From the NCBI RefSeq assembly GCF_004210375.1, contig NC_134834.1, positions 40,824,264 to 40,888,263 of the forward strand: a stretch of 64,000 nt of DNA, written 5' to 3'. Under the pieces are notes generated by a model. The model made no database searches, was not told where the DNA came from, and saw nothing but the letters and a program-made list of their open reading frames with translations. Made by a program: the position numbers and the translations under genes. This document shows, piece by piece, positions 1 to 10,402 of this stretch; the first letter of the stretch is position 1; every line of letters begins with the position of its first letter. The DNA is from Tachypleus tridentatus. Its lineage: Eukaryota; Arthropoda; Merostomata; Xiphosura; Limulidae.

Positions 1-129
1 TAATTTTAAAATAATAAATAAAAACAAACAACTTTAAAAAGAGTATACAATTAAAACATTTTAAATTCAGGCCAATCCACGTTTTAAATTCTGTATCTAG
101 TTTAACATTACGTGTTTCTTATTTATTAT

Positions 130-600
130 TTTAACACAATAAAGTAATTAATATAAACCTTGGAACATTCAACTGCTTCTGCTAATGTCTTATCCATAAG
201 TCTTTGAAAAGTGGCAGGAGCATTTTGTCAGACCAAAAGGCATCATTTTAAATCGATAGTCCGTTTTCTGTTCTGAAGGCAATTTTATGACAGTTCTCCA
301 TTTTTACAGTTATTACCAATATCCACTTGATAAGTCCAATGCACTGATTAACTCGCATCAGACAAACCATTCCAAATATCACTTATATGACGCAATGGAC
401 ATTAGTCAAATACTGAGATTTGGTTTAACTTTCCGTAGTCCACACAGAATCTGAAATCATAAGACGTCTTCTTCACTACTGCACAAGCCCAAGAAGAATT
501 ATGGGTCAATTATCCCATCACGGAGTATTTCATCCAACTCATCTTGTAGAAATTGTCATTTAGTGAGTGAGAAAAAGTAAAGTTTACCAAACAGTAGCTT
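130..600 (-). pseudogene. Gypsy-type reverse transcriptase fragment
   Basis: Reading the minus strand from 600 downwards gives reverse-transcriptase blocks of the Ty3/Gypsy family in the right order. They are ELDEILRDGIIDP, then (after a frameshift) a VVKK...FRFCVDYGKLNQ block, then SALDLSSGYW followed by a stop, then YRFKMMPFGLT, and last a decayed region where the YxDD active site should follow. These are the fingers and palm of an RT that would copy element RNA. At least two frameshifts and stop codons make it non-functional. No gag, protease or LTR is visible next to it, so it is an isolated pol fragment. A diverged SINE abuts its 5' side at 609. Confidence 0.8.
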
Positions 601-608
601 TCCATGAG

Positions 609-873
609 TGGTTACGATGCTATGAGCTTGGTGGTTGGGATGCTCGACTCACAATCTCAGGATCGAAGGTTCTAATTCCCATCATTGAACATGCTTACCC
701 TTTCAGCCATGGGAACATTGTAATGTGATGGCCAACCCAACTATTTGTTGGAAAAAGAGTAGCTCGAGAGTTAGCAGTGTGTGGTGTTAACTAGCTACCT
801 TTTTCTCTAGTCTAAATTAGAAACGGATAGCACAAATCGCACTTGTATAACTATGCACGAAATTCAAAACAAA
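609..873 (+). repeat. tRNA-derived SINE (type A), old diverged copy
   Basis: This matches the type A SINE seen in better shape at 9204 and 58959. It has a tRNA-like head, a middle block with 'cccaactatttgttgg', and a tail with a decayed 'gaaattcaaaacaaa'. Many CpG positions have mutated, so it is older than the copies near 9-10 kb. Edges are approximate. Confidence 0.8.
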
Positions 874-927
874 TAATAAAATAGTGCATTCATAATGTCA
901 GAGGAACATAAAATAATAAAACCTTAT

Positions 928-966
928 AACCTGAGCGTTTCCAAAAGACAGACCTTTCTTCTTCAG
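928..966 (-). ncRNA. hammerhead-ribozyme-like motif, copy 1
   Basis: On the minus strand the core word CTGAAGA (966-960) is followed by an imperfect hairpin and then GGAAAC (from 942), the order of a hammerhead ribozyme core (CUGANGA, helix II, GAAA). Hammerhead motifs are known in the terminal repeats of Penelope-like elements, and a Penelope-like endonuclease remnant lies just upstream on the same strand (1860-1550). Helix II is weak here, with a mismatch next to the core. I could not place a convincing cleavage site and helix I, so activity is unlikely or unproven. Confidence 0.35.
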
Positions 967-1130
967 GGGCAAAGTGGGAATGGTGGTGTAACTGAATGAG
1001 TGGTGTATACAAAAGTCATAAAAGTCATCTGGGCTTGAAGGAAGCGTTTTTGTACAATTGTCATTTCATGATGTTATAAAAACACGTAAGTTCTAGAAGA
1101 CTTGATAGAAATGAGAAATGTACCTTATTG

Positions 1131-1161
1131 TGCTTTCGAAAGGTGGACCTTTCTTCTTCAG
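1131..1161 (-). ncRNA. hammerhead-ribozyme-like motif, copy 2
   Basis: On the minus strand CTGAAGA (1161-1155) is followed by one unpaired A, a perfect 6-bp hairpin (GAAAGG 1153-1148 with CCTTTC 1143-1138, loop TCCA), and GAAA (1137-1134). The motif lies 195 bases from copy 1, consistent with the tandem terminal repeats of a Penelope-like element. On the + strand the whole block is also a larger inverted repeat (1131-1148 against 1172-1190). The cleavage-site strand could not be assigned with confidence. Confidence 0.4.
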
Positions 1162-1549
1162 GGGGAAAATGAATCCACCTTTTGAAAGCGCTCGGGTTAC
1201 AGGGTTTCTAGTTCATTTGTATAATTTTCAACGTATTGTTATGTGTCTTATTTCCGATGCAATACGCCCAGGAATGAGGGACTTGTGTAAAAATGTGTTA
1301 TAGATGTTTTGTTTTATATATTGTGAAGAGAAACTATACTCAAATGTTGTTAATGTAAAATAAGGCTACATATGGAGACTAACTGAAAAAAAATGTTAAT
1401 GGATCAATTTCTAAAAATTGGTATGGAAGTTTATCACTAATAAGTAGTAAGTGTAATATAGTAAGTAATATAGATTAGAGGTAAACATTGAGAGCTAACA
1501 CCACGTAAAAAATAAAGAAAGAAATAACAAAAAATAATTTTCTGGCAGA

Positions 1550-1860
1550 GAACAAACAAATAATTCCCTGATCTAGATTCATTGCACAAGGTTGAACAGT
1601 ATTTAAATTAGCAATCCAATAAACCTCTCTTACCTCTCTATCAGCTTTAGTTTTAAAGTCGGTTTCAGTGCCATTGAAAGTATCATTATTAATAGAATGA
1701 CCAGGTGGGTTGAAGTGTTGAGCAACAAGGAAATCTTGCGTTGTTGAAACGTTCTCTAAGAATCGTTTGAGTATGACCTATACGTTGATGATTGCATTTT
1801 TTACACTGTATAAGGTAAATGGTATTCTGTGTTCCACAAGTGATTACTTTAAAAAGTTTA
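1550..1860 (-). pseudogene. Penelope-like element GIY-YIG endonuclease remnant
   Basis: The minus strand encodes a block around NTIYLIQCKKCN...RIGHTQTILRERF, which matches the start of a GIY-YIG nuclease as found at the C-terminus of Penelope-like reverse transcriptases. A second block in another frame follows: FNPPGHSINNDTF...KADREVREVYWI...LNTVQP, ending LDQGI. A frameshift separates the blocks, and a stop plus frame change separates them from a minus-strand open frame at 1844-2026 that may be the linker before the endonuclease. The RT domain is not recognised. The hammerhead-like motifs at 1161 and 966 lie downstream on the same strand, as expected for the 3' end of such an element. The copy is dead. 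Confidence 0.65.
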
Positions 1861-3364
1861 GTTTCTCTGGTTCTTTAGCTGTCCTTGACGTGGAGTCCTC
1901 ATCATTCACCTCATCTGTTTTTACTGCTTTCATTGATGACAGAGCTGATTGTAGCTTTGCTGTCATTAATGTAGTTATGGTGGTGTTGGTAACAATTAAG
2001 GTCTTTATCACTGCAACTTCACTCATTTCCTTTAGTTCTAAATATTTCAGTTCTAGAAATGTGTTTCTTGACTTCTGAATGTATTATATATTATTCACTG
2101 GAGGCGAGCAACAAAGAGGTAATCAGATTTTTTTTATGTGGTCGTGCACTTGCAACTGAATAGTGGGTTAGCGATCAACATTGTTTTTATGATACTTCGA
2201 ACTCCTGCTTCACAGGCTCTGATGAAAATGGCATTGATATCCTTCGTTATTGGTGTGTTGCCTTTAAAGTTGGTTCTTTAAGCAGAGATGAGTTTTATAA
2301 TTAGTGAAGTACATCAAAGTAAGCTTGGCTTCTTCTTGTCATTCGAAACCAACAGCAGCTGTCCAACCACTGAAGAAATGAGGGATAATCCGAAAATTGC
2401 CACTGTGCGGCTCTTACATCAGATGTATCGGTAAGAAATGCATGTTCGTCCAACAAACTTCAGGATTGGCTTACAACGTAAGTTCTTTGCCGAGGAGGAA
2501 GTTCCAGGCATACAATTACTCATAATCATAATTATCTCCATGGAATTGTATAAAAAAGAAGAAAAATAAAACAAATCCAATAAAATATAGCAAGATATCT
2601 AATCTTTCAAAGAATATTATCCTTGGCATATATGAAATGGTAAGCCCACAGGTTTCATTGGATATGCTTGACCAATATCATTTTAGTCATGACATCCTAT
2701 TTTTTCAATCATATGACAATTCACAATAAGCATCCCCTTCAACCTAGGTAAATTCATTGTACTTCCAGCTAATGTTTACGTAACTAATACCCAGTTTCAA
2801 AAGAAAATGAATGGGTTAGGACTGTAAAACGGGATTCTACATTGAGTTTAATCCCAGCTGTATTACTTGTGAGGCTGTCATAGGTGGTTCCATAAGAGCA
2901 CAGTATTGTTTCTAGATCTAGCAATTTCTCGTCTGTTCGATCCTGGACAGACAGATAGGTACTCTCAGCTCTTTCATGATCTCCAGAGTAAGAGTGGAAT
3001 AAGTCAAAGATTTCATCTTCCTCTAATTCCATTTGTTTCTCATATGTCTCTTAATCAAACCCGTCCATCAGAGGTTTATCAGTCATATAAATGCAGCCAA
3101 TCAATTTGCATACTACACGTTTTCATATACTTTTGAAATTCATATGTCAACGAATCAATTAGTGATATTACAAAATTAGGTTTGTAAGTAAAACCTACTA
3201 CACCTGGTCGATACAACACCTTTTGAAATATAATTCCGGGAGATAAATGCTCCACCCACTTGCCACATATACTTGTCATATCCTCTTTTTCACAAAGCCA
3301 ATAGTTTTCCTTGATGTTTTATACTATTATTTAAACCAATAGAAAGCTAAAGTTGTACTCTATC
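1861..3364. other. Unassigned, probably decayed repeat sequence
   Basis: No recognisable gene. Short minus-strand open frames exist at 1844-2026, 2784-3032 and 3079-3279. The last two (82 and 66 codons) have ordinary amino-acid composition but lie in different frames, and I do not recognise them. They could be pieces of a retroelement. Confidence 0.4.
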
Positions 3365-4450
3365 AAAGGGTGTATTATATTACGTTACTTTATAGGTAAT
3401 GAATTATTTAGTAATACAATTAGTATAAAAGTAGGCTTAAGTTCATAGACAGCAAAAAAGGGACCGGGTAAGTATTAAATTTTATGTTTTTCATGCGCAT
3501 TCTTTAATTATTTCAATAAAAGTGACTAAAATGTAAAAATTAGAAACTTATGACGGTAGCTTAGGTGAGATAATAAATGATAATAATACTTCTTCGCAAG
3601 GCATGCTTGAGAGCAGCTGATGCATTACATAATTCAATATGATAACTTGAGCGACCCTTTCGCCCATGTGGTAGGATTATATGTTATGCACAGTTCAAGG
3701 GGGCAATAAATTAATAAAATTAAGGATAAGCTGATGTAGACTGTTACGAACCTTAGCTAGTTAAGATAAAAAATTGTAGTTTTCTTTTACAATGTGCAGT
3801 AATTCTAAAAAGAATAAAGGATAATTTACCTTAATTAGTATTTTTATGGTGGTTACAAGGTCGCTCAAATCGACCAAGTCGGTATAGAGTTAAGGTAAAA
3901 AAATAGCAAATAAATTATAAAATTTTACTGAAGATAGTTATTTAAGAGATTTTAGAGGTCATGCAAATGAAATTTGAAATTTACCAGATAAAGAAAAGTA
4001 TTTTTAATCTTTATGTGAAAACATTTTACTCTCCAATTGGTTAACACTTTGATCCCACATATTAAGGAAAATATTTAATAAAAACATTCAGTTAAAAATC
4101 ATATTTTTGTGTACAAAATACTTTTAATATTTACTCAAACCTTGCCAAATTTCTCGAAGGTACACGAAATGTATTAAAAGGAACAGTGAGGAAATCAAAT
4201 GGTTACATTGTGGTTCTAAAGTCAGTCATATCGACCAATCTTGTGTGAAAAGAATTAATGTATGAGTTGCACCACTCAACTGGCATACAAAAAAATGTAG
4301 TACATATCGATCAGTTGTGTTTCTCCATGGTCAATGAGCCTCTAGTAAACTGGCTTGATTAAGAGACATCAAAGATGGTAGTCGAGTCAAATGAATATAA
4401 ACTAATTGTTTTAATATATTCCGAACCTGAGGATGAAGAAGAAAGAGCTG
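3365..4450 (+). repeat. Dispersed repeat family B, copy 1
   Basis: This stretch aligns by eye with 36061-36450 and 37985-38700. Shared words include 'agtataaaagtaggctta', 'actaaaatgtaaaaat', 'actgttacgaacctta/actgttatgaacctta', 'tttttatggtggttaca', and a final block with 'atttcttgaagatacac' or its decayed form. It has no coding frame. It could be the long terminal or non-coding end of an unidentified element; an acidic coding-like stretch (4420-4488, EPEDEEERADDASLVFQDKD) follows it directly. Confidence 0.55.
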
Positions 4451-5990
4451 ACGATGCTTCTCTGGTTTTTCAGGATAAAGATGTTTGAGTTACGAAAACA
4501 TCATATTCAGAGGCGAGAATCAAGATATGATAGTTAATGGTGCCACCAGCGACAACCTTCTAATTTAAATAGCTAGAATTAAATCTGATATACATGACAC
4601 AGGATATGAGACTACTAACTGAAAGTATTTCATGGCCTTTGGTTTCTGAGTACATAAATGGTGAAGTAAGGCATTGTGTATATGTTATATTGTGCAGCCA
4701 ATGCTTATGCAAAACTAGTGAGATCACTAGGCCAAGAACTGGGTGATTGAAAGCAATTTTCAATGCTTACTTTCTAAGATATCAAGTGGTATTTGCCATG
4801 CAGTATATATAATACCTATGCGATTTTTACTTGATTATCATAAAGTTACGATGGGTGATATCACTGAACACAATGCCTAGAACATAACTAACTTGTATGA
4901 CTAGAGATGATATATAGGAGTTTAAGAAGTCATTTTGGTGCAGCTTTTGTTTTATGACTTAATAGCTACTGTGAAGCAGAATATTGTGCTACATTGTATT
5001 ATTGGAACTAGGTTATCTGAAATTGCAACTCTTCTTTTCAGAGTTATCAATAAAAGTGTCATTATAAGAGATATCCATAGAATATCAGGTTATGGCTCCT
5101 TGATTAAAACTGTTTAAAATGGTTGGTGGCAGATATACAGCAGTCTTGGTCAAAATGTTTGCATATTTTTAAACAAATAAGATCATTATTAAGACCGAAT
5201 ACAAATACACTTGATACTGTCAAACTGAGAAATGCACGTTGTATTAAATATCTATATATATTTAATTTATATAATAAAACAGGTTCTATGGACATCATAA
5301 ACGATATATTAGAACATCAAACTTTTTATTAGACACGTTTAGAAAGATGTGTAACCAGAATTTCACTTGTCATAACAGAGTATAGCCAAAAGGTATAGTA
5401 GAGAAATATTATAAATAGCTTCTGTAACCTTATTTTATATTAAATTATTTCTTGATCCTCTTCGTACTCTAATAACCTCTGTAAAGCGATATGGCATGCT
5501 TTTTTGGTTTTACATCATAATTTCAAACATTTGTGGTAAAATTCTCAGATAACAGCACCATTATTAGCTATATAAAAAGAAAACATGCACTTTGGATATA
5601 GTGAGGACTGTGATAAGGTATTTCAATTTCTAAATGCTTTGGTGGATATTCCAGTGCTGTCCTATCGATGTCAAGACTGTAAGTTTTTATTGGACACAAA
5701 CATTAACGACAACATAATATGGTGTAAAATGTGTAATCGTTTATACCAGTCATATACGTACAGCTCTTGAATGCAGATGTTATACGATGAAGAAAGCTTG
5801 CAGTGGTAAAATACAAGTAACACTGTTGCATCAAAGGAAGTTCCCCATCTAGGTAGATTACACTTCATTAAAATGAATGAAGCTTTACCTTGTAAGTTCA
5901 TAAGTGTTCTAGCCGTGGATATTATGTGAGAGTAGCTATTTTCTCTATTGCAAATTCAAACCATGAAATAGAAGAATCTGAAGTTAACAC
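4451..5990 (+). pseudogene. Unrecognised decayed coding-like region
   Basis: Open frames occur in succession on the + strand at 4935-5117 (60 codons), 5123-5332 (69 codons) and 5585-5770 (61 codons). The third contains two Cys pairs (CQDC and CKMC) about 20 residues apart, like a zinc ribbon. The frames differ from one to the next, as in a frameshifted pseudogene. I do not recognise the family. It may be the body of the element whose non-coding end is repeat B. The coding claim is weak. Confidence 0.25.
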
Positions 5991-6395
5991 TTCATGAACT
6001 TGAGGATGAACAAAAGAAAGACCCAGAGTATTGGCATCTTTGCTGTTAAGCAGGGGCAAGCCTAACCAGCATTAGTAATGAAACTTAGCATGGATGCATG
6101 TAACCTGTAGCACTTGTTGGACCAGGTGTGCTGTAGCATTACAATAAACTGATGATGGTTTGGTGTTCCAAGAGTGCTGCAATTATTGGCATCCAGAGCT
6201 CTTTAGCAATAAATATTCTGAACTTTACACAACACAAACACTGAAGAGAACCAAGGTGTAACCCACACTTATGCTAGCATCTGATAGTGGTTAAGCAGAT
6301 CATGTGTGAGTTAAGATGTTTAGCACTAATATAAGAGCTGCATGTCATGTGTCACCCCAAAGAATATTGTTGTGTCCGCTCTGTAGGGGACAACT

Positions 6396-6521
6396 CTCGA
6401 TATTTCTGGGCTACTCAGAGGAGCTGCAAGAAGTAATAATTACATATCTGCTGCCATAAACTATTTCAGGAAGTGGGCCAAGGCTTACTTATTACTTGAT
6501 ACATTAGCTGATACAAGGTGA
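6396..6521 (+). pseudogene. Gypsy integrase core fragment
   Basis: The + strand reads LDISGLLRGAARSNNYIS and continues with NYFRKWAKAYLL and a LADT block. This is the first catalytic-Asp segment of a Ty3/Gypsy integrase, where related elements have a D-[IV]-x-G-P-L...Y-[IL]...DYF-[ST]-KW-x-EAY pattern. Upstream (6000-6390) only weak traces of the zinc-binding region remain. It lies upstream of gag/protease relics on the same strand, which is not a possible order within one copy, so it is probably from a separate insertion. Confidence 0.65.
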
Positions 6522-6854
6522 AAACTGTATAGCACAATCCATAACACCAGACAATATCCATATGGATCATAAAGTTACAATCAACAGCTAATTGTTTGCT
6601 GAAATGTGTAAACTGTTAAGTATGATTAAGTTCATACTTCATCTAATTAACCCCTCCCTTATCCCCAGTCATATGGTTTGATATAATGGTTAACACAGAC
6701 TACTATGCAGATGCTTATTTTGTTTTTTAATCATGAAAGTATAGATTGAAACAAACGTCAACCATATATAACGATGGCATAAAAAACAACAGAATGGGGA
6801 TTAACAAGTTCCAAATGCCGTTCCAAAATCCAGTTACAGAAGCTTTTTAGAAAA

Positions 6855-7760
6855 GCTTACGAAGTTGTCTTATACAGATGATCTATGTGAAAGATTGATC
6901 TATTTTTATGTGACAAATATACAGATGCCATAACAGATGAAAATATGAGAATTAGGCTCAAGTGAGGCAGGTGTACATTTCTAAAGTAAGCTCTCCAGCT
7001 GGCAATGGGACTTGAATCAATTATGGAGTTGTAAATAAACACCCAGAAGCACGTCTAGAAGTTCTAGAATCACCAGATTAAGTAGTATTGAAGATCAAAG
7101 GTACAACAAAGAGCTAAACAGATATTTGTAAAACAGCCTGGATCCATGGGTTGAATCTCAACTTGGAATGTTCTGTCTATTTTAAATATGACAAAAGTTC
7201 ATTATTTGAATAAATATTTTTACAAACCTTGTATTTATTGATGGCATATCTTATAGTATGTTAATCAACACTGGTTCTAAAGATATAAATGTTTGACCTG
7301 ATTTGGTAATGAAATATAGAAAATTGCCTTGAGTTGTTGTTGTTGTTGTTGTTTTGAATTAAGCACAAAGCTACACAATGGGCTATTTGTGTTCTGCCCA
7401 CCACCAGTATCCAAACCCTGTTTTTAGCATTGTAAGTTCGCAGACATACCGCTGATCCACTAGGGGGGTTGCCTTCAGAGATAAAGAAAAAGATAGAATG
7501 ACGCAAACAGCAAGTTAAAATAAAGTTCTGTTAAGAGGGAAGGTGAGAGTTACTCTTGATGTAGGAAACGTCTCTATGTATCATGATGTGTAAATAACTG
7601 ATATTGAAGAAGAGCATGTTGTGGGGACTGACTTCATGCAGAGACATAGACGAAAGTTCAAGCTAGCTTCAAATAGCTTCATAGTCTATGAAGGAAATTC
7701 TTATGCACTACATGACAATTACTACACCAGAGTTTAAGCATCCAGTAATATCAAAGAAGC
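6855..7760 (+). pseudogene. Gypsy gag end and protease relic, split by a SINE
   Basis: A gag-like tail (ITDENMRI/RL-type block near 6930-7050) is followed at 7258 by MLINTGSKDINV, a stop, then PDLVMKY. This is a retropepsin start in which the expected catalytic Asp-Thr-Gly reads Asn-Thr-Gly. After the SINE at 7334-7468 the frame resumes with VRVTLDVGNVSMYHDV, a stop, then ITDIEEEHVVGTDFMQRHR and YEGNSYALHDNYYTRV, the C-terminal half of the protease. Stops and the lost Asp mean it is inactive. It was broken further by the SINE, whose 10-bp flanks are near-identical. Confidence 0.7.
7334..7468 (-). repeat. tRNA-derived SINE (type B) with target duplication
   Basis: The minus-strand copy runs from a (GTT)n tail through 'aagcacaaagctacacaatgg' to a tRNA-like head near 7440-7468. 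Flanks 'ttgccttgag' (7324-7333) and 'ttgccttcag' (7469-7478) are a 9/10 target-site duplication. It is inserted in the Gypsy protease relic. Confidence 0.85.
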
Positions 7761-8600
7761 AAGTTGTTGTACCACTGAGAACTGAACCACCCATATCAAG
7801 ACATATTAAAACTTATATCTAGTGACTGAGATGTAGTAGAACCAAAACTCCAGTGATTAAAAGAATTTTCAAGGATTCGAAAAACAAAGATGCCATACAT
7901 TAATTTATCTAAGATAAATTTAAATCGGCTTGTGATAAAATGAAAGTCATTATGACGTCAGTAAGACTGAATTTAATCGCGTTGTTATACTACGTATCTC
8001 TAAAGTTAAGTAGGCGCTAGAAGTAGGAAGGGACGTATGTTGTACTGAAAAAGAAGAAACCAGTGATGTGGTTTACCAAAACCAGAAGAATAGGAAGTCT
8101 GAGCCAAAGATTATTATCTTGATTATCTTTGGAAATACTTCAGTGGGGAAACAGTAAGGTGGGTAATTTCAGAGAAGAATGTGACAGTGGAAAGTTAATT
8201 TACCGAAGAGCTCAGAGCTTCTGTCGATACTTATTTCAAGAATATAGCCGCCAGTTGATTTAATCGATCACCTACCTAGGAAGAACTCTCTCAGTGACAT
8301 ATCATCTCATGACAATAAGGAGCAGGTGATTATCCTACCTCCATAGCATGACCTTCAGAGAATAAAATGGCCAAAAAGACGTGGTAAATAGCCAGTTTAG
8401 TGTACCATCGTATTTGTGTATTAAGATCAATTACATAGCTACTGATTTAAAGGAGGATGGAGCAATCGTTTTCTTTGAAGATCTGTGATAAAGAAATTCG
8501 AAAATTTAAAGTTGTGATAAAAAATCGCCCTATTAGATCAACAGGAAAGATAGATGAATGACTGTTGTTTAAAGGAGGAATTTCATAATCCAGGAAGAGG
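7761..8600 (+). pseudogene. Gypsy integrase C-terminal end and presumptive 3' edge
   Basis: Around 8040-8160 the + strand reads SDVVYQNQKNRKSEPK and, one frame over, LDYLWKYFSGETVRW. This resembles the end of the GPY/F module of Gypsy integrases (pattern DVVYRIQ...SKPKVVH-x-D-x-L-W-KY). Decayed sequence with a basic RIKWPKRRGK block follows near 8355. Two purine-rich tracts (8446-8458 and 8570-8582, each containing 'tttaaaggagga') could be the polypurine tract before a lost LTR. RT and most of integrase are missing between here and the protease at 7760. The LTR was not found. Confidence 0.5.
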
Positions 8601-9190
8601 TTATATTTTAAGCTATATTTTCAGTGTTTTATTTTAGAATACTAGAAGAATGGTTATGCAAGAGGTTAATATAAATACCAGACCCAGTGAAAAAGTAAGA
8701 GTGGTGCAAAGCAAACAACATGATTCGTTATTTTAGACATCAGAATTATCTATATAACACCATTGAAAAGGCGAAACTTACTACATTACTTTTATCACAA
8801 GCTGACTATTTTCACTCTAAGGATAAACTACATACTGACAGAGTTCCTTTAATTCTTATAAACTATCATTTAACCAGATAAATTAGTTGAATTATCCAAC
8901 ACAACTTTATCTTACTAATAAAAAACAAAGCATCTGACTATATTTTTACCACGCCACCCTTTATTTCTTTCAAGCGTAAGAGGAATTTGAAAGACTGTAT
9001 AGTGCATTCCAACTTAGAGACTGAAGTGTTTTTACTTGCACGATCTGACGGAACTCGACCGTGTGAACGAACTATTTGTCTCATACACGATCATGTCACC
9101 AACTTATCAACTCTTTTCAGTTCTGACTTTACCTTTTAAGCAAAAGTTTAATTTACCTATATATCACGGTGTATTATTTATTGTATTCGC
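8601..9190. other. No recognisable feature
   Basis: AT-rich sequence without a convincing open frame or repeat that I could match within the window. Confidence 0.5.
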
Positions 9191-9203
9191 TGCATTAGAT
9201 ATA

Positions 9204-9472
9204 TAGGCCTGGCATGGCCTAGCGCGTTAAGGCGTGCACTTCGTAATCTGAGGGTCGCGGGTTCGCGCCCGAGTCGCGCCAAACATGCTCGCTCAGCCGT
9301 GGGGGCGTTATAATGTGACGGTCAATCCCACTATTCGTTGGTAAAAGAGTAGCCCAAGAGTTGGCGGTGGGTGGTGATGACTAGCTGCCTTCCCTCTAGT
9401 CTTACACTTCTAAATTAGGGACGGCTAGCACAGATAGCCCTCGAGTAGCTTTGTGCGAAATTCCAAAACAAA
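9204..9472 (+). repeat. tRNA-derived SINE (type A), well preserved, with TSD
   Basis: The head begins 'ggcctggcatggcc' and has a pol III B-box-like 'gggttcgcgccc'. The body has 'caatcccactattcgttgg' and 'gggtggtgatgactagct', and the tail ends '...gcgaaattccaaaacaaa'. It is flanked by a perfect 13-bp target duplication 'tgcattagatata' (9191-9203 and 9473-9485). CpG sites are largely intact, so this is a young insertion. Confidence 0.95.
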
Positions 9473-9735
9473 TGCATTAGATATAAATAGCTCTGTATCA
9501 GCGAAACTATATAAAGATTAGGTGATAGGTTTTTGTGAACATCTCTAACTTCTTTGCAACGGCACCCTTGGCCACCCAGTCCACAAATACCTAAACTCCC
9601 CAAACCACATCAGAACTGACGGCATAAGTGTATTCGTTTTATTGTATGCACCCCACAATAAGTATGATCTTGAAATAATATAACATAAACATGTATGTAA
9701 ACAAATTATCTTGCACCACACGGAATTTATTAAAG

Positions 9736-9784
9736 TTTGTTTGTTTTTGAATTTCGCGCAAGCTACGCGGGGGCTATCTGCGCT
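9736..9784 (-). repeat. 49-bp 5'-truncated SINE (type A) fragment with TSD
   Basis: Only the 3' tail of the SINE is present ('gtttgtttttgaatttcgcgc...ctatctgcgct' on the + strand). It sits between perfect 11-bp direct repeats 'atttattaaag' (9725-9735 and 9785-9795). It is a complete but severely 5'-truncated retrotransposition event. Confidence 0.9.
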
Positions 9785-10077
9785 ATTTATTAAAGCTTTT
9801 AAGTGACTACAGTTTTCGTTAATATCTCTTTGCCATCCCTATTAACTTGACACCGCTTACATATATGTCCTTGATTATTGTTTTTGAATGTATGTATATT
9901 ACTTTTATGTGTCATTTTCACTTCTAAAATCCAATTTCTATCAGTTTTTACTTTTAAGTCTGTTTATAAAACCAACTAGGTAGTATGTAATTTACGTTTT
10001 GTGTGTCTGTTTTTTTTAATATTCTAACTCTTCAACAATTCTGTTTAAGCCTTTTTTTATGTAACACAGTATAAATT

Positions 10078-10110
10078 GCTTGATGAAGGGCTCCTGTCCG
10101 AAACGTTGCA
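10078..10110 (+). ncRNA. Hammerhead-like Penelope motif, split by a SINE
   Basis: The + strand reads 'gcttgatgaagggctcctg' then 'tccgaaacgttgca'. This is a TGATGA word, a short hairpin (GGG/TCC) and GAAAC, resembling a hammerhead core in which the essential first C (CUGAUGA) has become T. The sequence continues after the SINE at 10403 ('aataataataaag...'). The form matches, from memory, the conserved end of Penelope-like elements. With the core C changed it should be inactive. Confidence 0.4.
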
Positions 10111-10389
10111 TTGTTTGTTTGTTTTGGAATTTCGCACAAAGCTACTCGAGGGCTATCTGTGCTAGCCGTCCCTAATTTAGCAGTGTAAGACTAGAGGGAA
10201 GGCAGCTAGTCATCACCACCCACCGCCAACTCTTGGGCTACTCTTTTACCAACGAATAGTGGGATTGAGCGTAACATTATAACGCCCCCACGGCTGGGAG
10301 GGCGAGCATGTTTGGCGCGACTCGGGCGCGAACCCGCGACCCTCAGAATACGAAGCGCACGCCTTAACGCGCTAGGCCATGCCAGGCCC
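10111..10389 (-). repeat. tRNA-derived SINE (type A), reverse, with TSD
   Basis: Full-length reverse copy. Target duplication 'ccgaaacgttgca' is perfect over 13 bp (10098-10110 and 10390-10402). It is CpG-rich and young, and is inserted in a Penelope-like terminal sequence. Confidence 0.95.
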
Positions 10390-10402
10390 CCGAAACGTTG
10401 CA

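Noticed and set aside
1767..2078. 103-codon + strand open frame
   Set aside because: The opposite strand carries the Penelope-like remnant and its linker; the + frame is its shadow.
9206..9290. Possible functional tRNA gene at the head of the type A SINE
   Set aside because: It is tRNA-like only. The same head recurs in every SINE copy with the same non-tRNA body and tail, and a normal cloverleaf is not kept.
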